Positions 7,675 to 15,043 of a stretch of 52,582 bases of DNA are shown here, piece by piece. The translations under genes were made by a program, and so were the position numbers. Numbering within the stretch: position 1 is the first letter of the stretch; every line of letters begins with the position of its first letter. The stretch comes from Phycisphaerae bacterium. Its GTDB lineage: Bacteria > Planctomycetota > Phycisphaerae > Sedimentisphaerales > Anaerohalosphaeraceae. A model generated the notes under the pieces. That model did no database searches, had not been told where the DNA came from, and saw nothing but the letters and a program-made list of their open reading frames with translations. The DNA is taken from the NCBI GenBank assembly GCA_012729675.1, contig JAAYCR010000010.1, forward strand, positions 1 to 52,582. The letters run 5' to 3'.

Positions 7675-8550
7675 TTAGTGAAATAACGGCGTTAGGCGGG
7701 CGCGGGAGGCGAGGGGGATTGTCTCCGGCGCGGTCCATACGGCCAGTTCGAGGCTCTTGCGGCAGGCGCAGTGTTCGTCGCACAATGCCCCATCCGAGTC
7801 CAGCGTTTTTTCGATCAGCGCGACGGCGTTCTGCGTGGTCTGATTGAGGTTGCCGATGATCTCCTGCAGGAGGCTCTGCTTGCTGGCGGCCGGGTCGTGC
7901 TCGCGCCAGCAGTCGTAATCGCTGACCAGCGCCACGAGCGCATAGCACATCTGGGCCTCGCGGGCGAGTTTGGCCTCCGGCAGGGCGGTCATCCCGATCA
8001 GGTCGCCGCCCCACGCCCGGTGCATTCGCGACTCGGCCTGCGTGGAAAACTGCGGCCCTTCCATACAGATATACGTCCCGTCGGCGTGGGTCACCGTTTC
8101 GACCTTCTCGGCGGCGAGCATCAGCCGTTCGCGCAGTCGGGCACACATCGGCTCGGCAAACTCAACGTGCACCGCGCCAAGGTCGTCAAAAAACGTGTTC
8201 TGTCGGCGAAATGTCTTGTCGATGAACTGGTCGGCCAGTACCAGATGCCCCGGCTCAATCGTCTCACGCAGCGACCCGACCGCGCCGCTGGCGATCAGCG
8301 TCGTAACGCCCAGCGACTTGAGCGCAAAGAGGTTGGCCGCATACGGCACACGGCTCGGATTGAACCGATGTCCCTTGCCGTGTCGATTCAAGAACGCCAC
8401 GCGATGCCGTCCCAGCGTCCCGACCCAAATTGCGTCACTCGGTGCGCCAAACGGCGTTTCCACGGTCTTTTGTTCCGGGTTCTGAATTCGCCGGGCCAGG
8501 GCGTCGCCCAGTCCCGTACCACCGATGATGCCCAGCAGAGGTGTCTGCAT
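7675..8550 (-). CDS. mtnP: S-methyl-5'-thioadenosine phosphorylase
   Basis: This 291-residue enzyme of the PNP/MTAP family phosphorolyses 5'-methylthioadenosine to adenine and 5-methylthioribose 1-phosphate in the methionine and polyamine salvage route. Signatures are the N-terminal phosphate loop GGTG (10-13), RHGKGHRFNPSRVPYAAN, EGPQFSTQAES, GMTALPEA (186-193) and SDYDCW (210-215). The DYDCW form favours MTA over inosine/guanosine substrates, though methylthioinosine cannot be excluded. The start at 8550 is preceded by GGAGT at a good distance; the frame extends upstream but into repeat DNA. The C-terminus has three clustered cysteines (C..H.ACR). No other methionine-salvage gene is adjacent. 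Confidence 0.9.
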   Translation of the reverse strand: MQTPLLGIIGGTGLGDALARRIQNPEQKTVETPFGAPSDAIWVGTLGRHRVAFLNRHGKGHRFNPSRVPYAANLFALKSLGVTTLIASGAVGSLRETIEPGHLVLADQFIDKTFRRQNTFFDDLGAVHVEFAEPMCARLRERLMLAAEKVETVTHADGTYICMEGPQFSTQAESRMHRAWGGDLIGMTALPEAKLAREAQMCYALVALVSDYDCWREHDPAASKQSLLQEIIGNLNQTTQNAVALIEKTLDSDGALCDEHCACRKSLELAVWTAPETIPLASRARLTPLFH

Positions 8551-8894
8551 AGCCGTCACTCCTATTAATTCTTGAATTCTTAAGCGACACTCCGATGCGG
8601 TAAATTCGACGCACGAAGCACGAAATCCGAAACAAATACAAAATCCCAATGGCTCCATATCAAAACAGGATTTTCACCCTATGCGATATCGGTGACCGCT
8701 CGTTTTGAACAGTCGGATTTGTTTCGGATTTCGAATTTCGATCATCGGGTTTGAATGCCCGCATTGGGTTACTTGTGAAAGACCACTAAATAACCGCCAA
8801 AAAACGAAGCCGTATTATACCTGACGGCCACAAAAAAACAAGCCGCCGGTACTTTCGCACCGACGGCTTGAAAAAAACACTGCATTAGAGAGAA
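8551..8894. other. intergenic region with a long inverted repeat
   Basis: No gene is supported. CGAAATCCGAAACAAAT (8621-8637) and its exact reverse complement (8717-8733) form a 17-bp inverted repeat with about 80 bp between the arms. The same words occur elsewhere as dispersed repeats (for example TTCCGAATTTCG near 52324). The DUF11 terminator lies at 8832-8870. Confidence 0.6.
8832..8870 (-). terminator. intrinsic terminator of the DUF11 lipoprotein gene
   Basis: Read on the minus strand, CAAGCCGTCGGT and ACCGGCGGCTTG form a 12-bp stem with one mismatch, around a GCGAAAGT loop, followed by seven T. Confidence 0.85.
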
Positions 8895-10457
8895 TTACTC
8901 AAAGAACCGTGTTGCTTCGGTTTCCATAACCTCACGCTGCAGCTCTTGGGTGTTCATCGTCACGCGGAGACGAACGTCGCCGGTCTTAACGGCCTTGACC
9001 ACCACACGCCATTCAGCCTTGGCCTTCGGCGCCAGACTGGGCAATGGTTCGAAAGTCACAGCGCCATCCGCAAACGAGCCGCGCGTTGCGCCGCTGGCCG
9101 AGACATACTGCATCGAATCTTCCAGGAACACCTTCATTCTGATATTGGTATCTGGTGCGGAACCCTGGTTGGTCACGGTGATGATGTACGTCTCATTCTT
9201 GCCGACTTCGATCGGGTCGTCCACGTCGATCACTTCAAGCAGAACGGCCGGGATACCCGCAATCTGCGTTGCAGCAGATGCGGCGACAGCCTGCGCACAG
9301 ACCGCCGTAGCGCGAGCCTCATTCCTGAACTCGCCGGCGCCGGAAGGTTTATAACTGACGGTCAGCTTACGGCTGGCACCCGGTGCCATGGTTCCCAGAT
9401 TCCACGTCACCTTACCGGCTGCGACCTGGCCGTTATCGCTGGCCCTAACCTCGGTGACATTGCCCGGAATCGTATCGGTCACAACCGTCTCGACTGCCGG
9501 AGCGTCGCCCTTATTGGCCACGACAATATCATACGAAATTGTACGCCCGATCCATTCGTTCCTCGAACCGGTCTTTTCAATCGTCAGAACAGGCTGCGTT
9601 ACAACCGTCTGCGTTACGCCGGATTCGGCTTTCAGGTTGCCGTCGGCAACGGCAGTCGCCTGATTTCTATACGTTCCGGTCTTGTCTGCCTTGACAACCA
9701 CGGTGCGGCTGACCGATTGCCCCGGTGCCAGATTGCCCAGCGACAGATCGATCGATGTCTTGCCGTCAGCCTTTAGACCGTTGGGCAGAGTATCTGTGAG
9801 CCGAACGTTCGTCGCAGTGCCCGTACCCTTGTTCGTTACCGTAAACTGGAACGGGATGTTGTCGCAGATGGTTACACGTTGAGGCGCTGTCTTGACAATC
9901 TCCAGCGCCGGCTGCACCACTTGGGTCTTGGCGCAGGCCAGAACGACATACGTCGCATCGGCGCAGGTCTGGACGCAGCCGACCTTGCCGGCGGATACCT
10001 TGAGGGTGATTCGCTGCGAGGCCCTGGGGCCGAGCGTATCCATATTCCAGGTAACCACATTACCCGCAAGGGTGCCTTTCGGCGTCGAATCGACATACTT
10101 GAGATCGTCGTGCAGACGTTCTGTGATGACCACGTCGCTGAGCGTCAGGTCGGTCGTGTTGACTGCCGTAATCGTATACTCAAACGGGGCGTTGAGCTGC
10201 ACGGTTTGCGGCATGACCTTCTCGATCCGGATCGCGCCGGATATTGGGTAAGCCTGTGACACGGTGTAGTTGCCGCAGGCGCCGGTTTGTGGAGCAGGAA
10301 CCGGTGCAGGTGCAGGTGCAGGTGCACGTGCAGGTGCAGGTGCAGGTGCAGGACGCGTCACTACGGGTTGGGGTTCAGGCTCGGCCTGCATGCACGCACA
10401 GCCAGTCATAGACAGTACGACCGCGGCGCTCGCAAGTAAACACAGTACAGTTTTCAT
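8895..10457 (-). CDS. DUF11-repeat lipoprotein (OmcB-like surface protein)
   Basis: This 520-residue protein starts with a lipoprotein signal (MKTVLCLLASAAVVLSMTGC). A Pro-Ala linker of about 20 residues (PAPAPAPARAPAPAP) follows, then four or five Ig-like DUF11 domains. Typical DUF11 words are VPFEYTIT-like FEYTITAVN, VVITERLHDDLKYV, NTLGP-type NMDTLGPRASQRITL and VTNKGTGTATNVRLTDTLPNGL. Such domains occur in Chlamydia OmcB and in large planctomycete envelope proteins, where a structural role in the cell surface is assumed. Cysteines occur in pairs (GCVQTC, ICDN). The start at 10457 is chosen because GGAGA lies 6 nt upstream and the signal peptide begins there; the frame extends further upstream through leader DNA. 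Expression is probably controlled by the leader at 10505-10692. Confidence 0.87.
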   Translation of the reverse strand: MKTVLCLLASAAVVLSMTGCACMQAEPEPQPVVTRPAPAPAPARAPAPAPAPVPAPQTGACGNYTVSQAYPISGAIRIEKVMPQTVQLNAPFEYTITAVNTTDLTLSDVVITERLHDDLKYVDSTPKGTLAGNVVTWNMDTLGPRASQRITLKVSAGKVGCVQTCADATYVVLACAKTQVVQPALEIVKTAPQRVTICDNIPFQFTVTNKGTGTATNVRLTDTLPNGLKADGKTSIDLSLGNLAPGQSVSRTVVVKADKTGTYRNQATAVADGNLKAESGVTQTVVTQPVLTIEKTGSRNEWIGRTISYDIVVANKGDAPAVETVVTDTIPGNVTEVRASDNGQVAAGKVTWNLGTMAPGASRKLTVSYKPSGAGEFRNEARATAVCAQAVAASAATQIAGIPAVLLEVIDVDDPIEVGKNETYIITVTNQGSAPDTNIRMKVFLEDSMQYVSASGATRGSFADGAVTFEPLPSLAPKAKAEWRVVVKAVKTGDVRLRVTMNTQELQREVMETEATRFFE

Positions 10458-10504
10458 TAAAGTTCTCCAAAAGTAATTGACATTTTCGTTCAGGTGATAT
10501 ATGT

Positions 10505-10540
10505 AAAAAAGAGCGCGGTGAAATATCAAGGCGGACTCTT
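10505..10540 (-). terminator. attenuator-like hairpin in the DUF11 leader
   Basis: On the minus strand AAGAG (10540-10536) plus CGC (10533-10531) can pair with GCG (10516-10514) plus CTCTT (10513-10509), followed by four more T. The left arm lies inside the last codons of the tiny Asn-rich ORF, and the hairpin is about 50 nt before the start of the lipoprotein gene. It is a modest stem with a 2-nt bulge. Confidence 0.4.
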
Positions 10541-10567
10541 GTTGTTGTTGTTCTGCATCAAATTCAT
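10526..10567 (-). CDS. 13-codon candidate leader peptide rich in Asn
   Basis: A short frame encodes MNLMQNNNNKSPP and stops inside the loop of the attenuator-like hairpin. A strong ribosome site (AGGAGAG, 10581-10575) lies 7 nt before its ATG. That ribosome site overlaps the 3' arm of a CCTGTC/GACAGG hairpin (10599-10579), so initiation could itself be gated. The four consecutive AAC codons directly before the hairpin arm recall amino-acid attenuation leaders. Whether it is translated cannot be told from sequence alone. Confidence 0.4.
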   Translation of the reverse strand: MNLMQNNNNKSPP

Positions 10568-10648
10568 GTTCGTTCTCTCCTGTCTAAAACAACGACAGGT
10601 GTCATCTCACACTCTATATGATAGTCTATTTAGTAAAATTACATTAAC

Positions 10649-10692
10649 AATGGTAACCATTCGCCCATAATAATCAACTATTATTTTGTCAA
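10649..10692 (-). promoter_or_regulatory. promoter and palindromic operator for the DUF11 gene
   Basis: On the minus strand TTGACA (10692-10687) and TATGGG (10669-10664) are 17 bases apart. A palindrome, AATGGT-A-ACCATT (10649-10661), covers the expected transcription start and is a good candidate repressor site. Confidence 0.45.
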
Positions 10693-11058
10693 AAATAGGA
10701 ACAAAGGAACATATCTCGGATTTTTCATCCCCCTGTCGAAAACCGCCGCAGAATAATCTCGCACATTTTGGTCGATTATCCTATAATGAAGATATCGTAC
10801 TTAAGCAATCTGATAATTTCGGTAAGATATGATTTTAACATATCTTAAAATCAAGACTTTTATCCTCTCTATGAAGCTTAGCAAATATAAAATCGCACAT
10901 TTTAATCACCCGCCGCTGAGCAGACAGGTGGCCATCGCCCAGCGTCTGAATGCGGCCGCATGGCCGATGGTACTCGACACCCTTCCCGACCGCTGAATCC
11001 TCTTTTGTGTTTAACTGTTTGTTTGTTCATTCTTAATTTCTATTTAAAGAGAGTATAT

Positions 11059-11547
11059 ATGTTTAAATTAACGGATCGCCAAAAAGAACTGTTTGAAAAA
11101 ATCGACAGTGATGCCGCCGATACGCAATGGCGGGATTGGAAATGGCAGCTTCGCCACCAAATCCGCGACATTGATACCTTCGAAGAGCTGCTGGGTGTAC
11201 AGTTTGAGCCGGACGAGCGGCGCCAGCTTGAGTAAACCGTCTCGCGCTTTCCGATTGCGATTACGCCGTATTATCTGTCACTGATCGATATTGATGAGAT
11301 GCAGAACGACCCGGTATTCAAACAGGCGTTTCCGATGCCCCAGGAATTGAGTACCTGCACATCGGAAATGGCCGACCCGCTGTCCGAAGACAAAGACAGC
11401 CCCGCGCCGGGTATGAACATCACCTTCGCCAAACACGGCTACCACTACGCCGGCACGCTGAACAACAACACGAATATCTGCGGCCGGATCGAAAGTATGA
11501 ATGTCTGGTACAAGTCCTTGGGCGAAGATAGTTTATCGCTACCATAA
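11059..11547 (+). pseudogene. kamA: decayed lysine 2,3-aminomutase (KamA family), N-terminal remnant
   Basis: The first 58 codons give the N-terminus of the radical-SAM enzyme lysine 2,3-aminomutase (DWKWQLRHQIRDIDTFEELLG). A TAA at 11233-11235 then interrupts, exactly where the family reads a Gln (CAA/CAG). The same frame continues as [18 protein letters not shown] and later [16 protein letters not shown], both strongly KamA-like. After that point (about 11415) family similarity ends. The expected THRYPDRVLFLV segment, the CxxxCxxC iron-sulfur motif and the whole catalytic barrel are missing, replaced by about 40 unrelated residues. The gene thus has an in-frame nonsense codon and a 3' deletion, and cannot make an active enzyme. 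An AAAGAGAG ribosome site still precedes the ATG. Confidence 0.8.
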
Positions 11548-11551
11548 CTAT

Positions 11552-11579
11552 TTGACACAAGAAAAGCTTGCGATACAAT
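11552..11579 (+). promoter_or_regulatory. near-consensus sigma-70 promoter of rmuC, leaderless
   Basis: A perfect TTGACA (11552-11557) and TACAAT (11574-11579) are spaced 16 bases apart. The rmuC ATG at 11586 begins 7 nt past the -10 box, so the transcript should start at or next to the start codon. Confidence 0.75.
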
Positions 11580-11585
11580 GACTCG

Positions 11586-12605
11586 ATGCTTGAAATTGTA
11601 TCCATTTCGCTTGTCCTGTCGGCAGGGTTGCTTGTTTTGGCGATTGTCTTGATTGTGCAGCTCGGGGCGGCGCGTCGGGAAGCGGCCGCACAGGGCGGGG
11701 CGGTCGCGCAGTTGAGCCAGCAGCTTGAGCAGGTTCGCACGCGACAGGACGGCTTGGCCCAGACGCTCGACACCAAGCTGAGTACCGGCCAAGAGCATAT
11801 CAACCGCTATCTGTCCGACAGCGGTCGCACGCTCGGCGAGCTTCGCGAGCAGATCGGCAAGCTGAAAAGCGACAGTGAACGTCTCTTGCAGCTCGGCACC
11901 GATGTACGCAGTCTTCAGCATATCCTGACCGCCCCCAAACTCCGCGGCCAGTTGGGCGAGCATTCGCTTGCGGGTTTATTGCAGACGATCCTGCCGACGA
12001 GCGGTTTTCGTCTCCAGCACGGCTTTCGCAGCGGCAAGATCGTCGATGCGCTGATAACACTGCCCGATTACAGCGTCTCGGTGGATGCAAAGTTTCCCCT
12101 TCCGAGTTTTGAGAAGATGGCCGCGGCGGCGACCGACGACGAAAAGCAGCGGCTCCGCCGTCAGTTCCAAGGCGATGTCATCAAGCACATCGACAAGATC
12201 GCCGCCGATTATATCCGGCCGGAAGAAGGGACCCTGGATTTTGCCCTGATGTACATCCCGGCCGAAAACGTGTATTACGAAACCGTGATTCGGTATGACG
12301 GCGACCGGACGGATGTGCTTGAGCATGCGATGGGCAAAAAAGTCATCCCCGTCTCGCCCAATCTTTTGTACGCCTATTTAATGACGATTGTGATGGGGCT
12401 GCACGGCCTGCAGATCGAACAGGAGGCCGCGGCGATTCGGGTTCGGCTGCAGGAACTGGCCGGGGGGTTTGCCGCCTTTATCGGCAATTGGGACGTGCTC
12501 GGAAAGCATCTCCGCAACGCACAGACCCAATACGATGACGGTCACAAGCAACTGGCCAAATTCACGACCCAGCTTGACCAGATACAAAGCAAGCCCCCCG
12601 CCTGA
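11586..12605 (+). CDS. rmuC: DNA recombination protein RmuC
   Basis: This 339-residue protein has an N-terminal membrane anchor (residues 5-25), a coiled coil of about 80 residues (QLSQQLEQVRTRQDGLAQTL and following), and the RmuC nuclease-like core. Core motifs include LTAPKLRGQLGEHSLAGLL, VDALITLPDYSVSVDAKFPL, DFALMYIPAENVYYE and VIPVSPNLLYAYLMTI. RmuC limits recombination between inverted repeats and guards against some invading DNA (established knowledge for E. coli). The protein is shorter than the E. coli form of about 475 residues. I chose the ATG at 11586 because the promoter places the mRNA start there; an upstream TTG at 11568 lies within the promoter spacer. Confidence 0.88.
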   Translation: MLEIVSISLVLSAGLLVLAIVLIVQLGAARREAAAQGGAVAQLSQQLEQVRTRQDGLAQTLDTKLSTGQEHINRYLSDSGRTLGELREQIGKLKSDSERLLQLGTDVRSLQHILTAPKLRGQLGEHSLAGLLQTILPTSGFRLQHGFRSGKIVDALITLPDYSVSVDAKFPLPSFEKMAAAATDDEKQRLRRQFQGDVIKHIDKIAADYIRPEEGTLDFALMYIPAENVYYETVIRYDGDRTDVLEHAMGKKVIPVSPNLLYAYLMTIVMGLHGLQIEQEAAAIRVRLQELAGGFAAFIGNWDVLGKHLRNAQTQYDDGHKQLAKFTTQLDQIQSKPPA

Positions 12606-13249
12606 GGGTTCAACAAGACCCGATCTGTTCAAGTGACCGGATATGCTTTATCTCTTTTTTAACTCACTATCCATGAATCTGAACAATAGTGATCCGCCCG
12701 GTTCGTCAAGCTTACTTCGGATGACGCCTCGTCTCCCAAGAAATGGACATTCAGCAGCTTTAATCGGATGGTTTTTGTTGTTGTTTAGATGTAATATATT
12801 TACAATGTCGTTTTAATTGGGTTTGTCCAGATGAATTATGGTTTAGAGGCCGAAGAGGATCGAGAAAGTGCAAATATCCTCGGCACACGTAATCCTATAT
12901 TATGGGCAACTCTATACATCACGACTGATACCAAAAAGGTTATGGGACTGTAAAAATGTAAAATTATTAAGAGAAATTGTTTCAAAGAAAAATTTGTTCC
13001 GTTTTGTTGAAACATTTTGACGCTTTCCTACGACATAGAGAATGAATTCGGTATTTTTTGCAACTGCAACAAAGTTTTTGAAGTATATCTTTTGTTGTAT
13101 GTTAGTGGTGTCATAGGTGATGATTGGGTAATTTTCATATTTTAGACTATTGTTATGTGTGTTTTTTGGATATAACTGTTGGCGCTGAATTGTCACCACG
13201 GTGGTGATGTTTCAGAAGAGACTTAAGGTTTCATTAAAGGACATTTGAC
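12606..13249. other. AT-rich intergenic region upstream of the T2SS operon
   Basis: No gene is supported in these 644 bp, which are more AT-rich than their surroundings. Frames at 12831-12953 (plus, 40 codons) and 12912-13199 (minus, 95 codons) have no ribosome site, and the second has a composition expected from AT-rich noncoding DNA. The last 100 bp probably hold the operon promoter: TTGTTA (13150-13155) and TATAAC (13171-13176), spacing 15, is the best but imperfect pair. Confidence 0.5.
13193..13207 (+). promoter_or_regulatory. perfect palindrome in the T2SS operon leader
   Basis: TCACCAC-G-GTGGTGA is a perfect 7-bp inverted repeat 43 nt before the gspE start. It could be an operator or a small leader hairpin. 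Confidence 0.45.
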
Positions 13250-14956
13250 GTGACGAAACGACTGGGCGAATTACTGTGTGAAGGCAACCATATCACAACC
13301 GCACAGCTTGAGGCTGCACTTGAGACGCAGAAGACATCGGGTCACAAGCTGGGGCAGATATTGTGTGACAACAAGGCGATCAGCAATCGTCGTCTGCTGG
13401 AGACGCTGGTCAAGCAGGCCGGACTGGATACAGTGACGCTGGAGGATCGCACCATCGACCGGGACGTGTTGGCGATGGTTCCGGCCGAGGTGGTCAGCCA
13501 ACACAGTCTGATTCCGGTGGAGCGTCAAAACGGTCGGCTGATAGTGGCGATGGCCGATCCGTTTGATCATGAGGCGATTGCCGATTTGCGGCTTCTGACG
13601 GGTCTGGTGATCCGGCGGTGTTACTGCCCGACGTCCGATCTTGAAAAGGCAATTCTGAAATATTACGGCAGCAATGTGGCACGAATGCTGCGTGACTTAG
13701 CGCCGGGCGAAAAGGCCGAAACGTCGGATGTCGAGGTGCTGGAAGGGGATCAGTTGACCACGGCCAAGTTGCATGAACTGGCCCGCGAGCCGAGCTTGGT
13801 CAACCTGGTGAATCTGATTTTGCTGGAGGCGGTGGAGTCGCGCGCCAGCGACGTGCATATTGAACCCTTTGAAAAAGACGTGCGGATCAAGTACCGCATC
13901 GACGGGGTGTTGATCGAAAAATCCTCTTCGCCCAAACGGCTGCACGCGGCGATTGTCTCGCGTGTCAAGATTATGGCCAATATGAACATTGCCGAGCGGT
14001 TTGTGCCGCAGGACGGGCATATCGAGTTTCTCGGGACCAAGGGCAAGATCGACATCCGTGTATCGACCGTGCCGACGATCTTCGGCGAGACGATTGTGAT
14101 GCGTTTATTGGATCGCAGTGCTGCCCTGATCGCGCTGGGCGACCTCGGCATGGACGAACAGACGCTGAAGGGGTATGCGCACTGTCTGGGCAAGTCGCAC
14201 GGGATCGTGCTGGTGACGGGGCCGACCGGCAGCGGTAAGACGACGACGCTGTATGCCTCGCTGAATCGTATATATGATCCCAGCCGCAAGATCATCACCA
14301 TTGAGGATCCGGTGGAATATCAACTTGACGGGATCGTTCAGATTCCGGTCAACCCCCGCCGTGGACTGACATTCGGGCGCGGGCTCCGGCATATTTTGCG
14401 TCAGGACCCGGATATTATCATGGTCGGCGAAATTCGCGACAAAGAGACGGCCGATATTGCGGTTCGCGCCGCGTTGACGGGTCACTTGGTGTTCAGCACG
14501 CTGCATACCAACGATGCGGCCGGGGCGATTACCCGTTTGATCGATATGGGGGTTGAGCCGTTTTTGCTGGCCAGCTCGCTGGAAGGGGTTCTGGCTCAAC
14601 GGCTGGTGCGGAAGATCTGTCCGGCCTGCCGGGAGGCGTATCGCCCCAGCGCGTCACTGCTTGAGAGCCTGAGCAATGCGGACCGCATCGATCCGAATGC
14701 GTCGCTGTATCACGGACGCGGTTGCGATGAGTGTAACCGCACGGGGCTGAGCGGGCGTCTGGGAATCTATGAGTTGCTGCGTGTTACCGAGCAGTTGCGC
14801 AAATTGATTGCGTCGCGTCCGACGCCTGAGCAGATTCTGGCTTCCGCACCACACGACCACGTGACGATGCGGCACAGCGGCGTGGAAAAGGTGCTTGCCG
14901 GGATCACAACCCCCGAAGAGGTGCTGCGTGCGACGCAGGGTGTTGAGGAAGATTGA
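13250..14956 (+). CDS. gspE: type II secretion system ATPase GspE
   Basis: This 568-residue cytoplasmic motor ATPase powers pseudopilus assembly. Residues 1-145 form an MshEN-type N-terminal domain (RLGELLCEGNHITTAQLEAAL; DRDVLAMVPAE). The ATPase core has Walker A GPTGSGKT (324-331), the Asp box IEDPVEYQ, Walker B DIIMVGEIRD (388-397) and the His box TGHLVFSTLHTN. A zinc-binding tetracysteine motif (C457, C460, C492, C495) is present, as in GspE and PilB. Translation starts at GTG with AGGA upstream. It heads a 14.4-kb run of plus-strand secretion genes. PilB is the alternative name, but the downstream gspG-K and gspD order supports T2SS. Confidence 0.93.
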   Translation: MTKRLGELLCEGNHITTAQLEAALETQKTSGHKLGQILCDNKAISNRRLLETLVKQAGLDTVTLEDRTIDRDVLAMVPAEVVSQHSLIPVERQNGRLIVAMADPFDHEAIADLRLLTGLVIRRCYCPTSDLEKAILKYYGSNVARMLRDLAPGEKAETSDVEVLEGDQLTTAKLHELAREPSLVNLVNLILLEAVESRASDVHIEPFEKDVRIKYRIDGVLIEKSSSPKRLHAAIVSRVKIMANMNIAERFVPQDGHIEFLGTKGKIDIRVSTVPTIFGETIVMRLLDRSAALIALGDLGMDEQTLKGYAHCLGKSHGIVLVTGPTGSGKTTTLYASLNRIYDPSRKIITIEDPVEYQLDGIVQIPVNPRRGLTFGRGLRHILRQDPDIIMVGEIRDKETADIAVRAALTGHLVFSTLHTNDAAGAITRLIDMGVEPFLLASSLEGVLAQRLVRKICPACREAYRPSASLLESLSNADRIDPNASLYHGRGCDECNRTGLSGRLGIYELLRVTEQLRKLIASRPTPEQILASAPHDHVTMRHSGVEKVLAGITTPEEVLRATQGVEED

Positions 14957-15043
14957 GGTTAGAAGGAAGATAGAAGTAAGAGGTGACGGGCTAACGCCCA
15001 TCCTACGAACTAAGAACTATGAACTAAGAACGAAGAGCGTATT
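14957..15043 (+). repeat. dispersed repeat between gspE and gspF
   Basis: The gap contains AGAAGGAAGATAGAAGTAAG, a GGGCTAACGCCC hairpin word, CATCCTACGAAC, and CTAAGAACTATGAACTAAGAAC. The last is the reverse complement of the family at 3522-3570, so a copy of an intergenic repeat sits within the operon. Confidence 0.7.

Larger units (their letters stand above)
10458..11058. other. 600-bp intergenic region between the DUF11 and lysine aminomutase loci
   Basis: The left third holds the DUF11 promoter, leader ORF and hairpins. The rest is AT-rich. A perfect TATAAT at 10782-10787 has only a poor -35 partner. TCGCACATTTT occurs twice (near 10759 and 10893). A 41-codon frame at 10871-10996 begins MKLSKYKIAHF and has no ribosome site; I do not call it a gene. 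Confidence 0.5.

Noticed and set aside
12831-12953. 40-codon plus-strand frame (MNYGLEAEEDRES)
   Set aside because: No ribosome site and no recognisable feature; could be chance in a 644-bp gap.
12912-13199. 95-codon minus-strand frame upstream of gspE
   Set aside because: Asn/Phe/Lys-rich composition of AT-rich noncoding DNA, no ribosome site, no motif.
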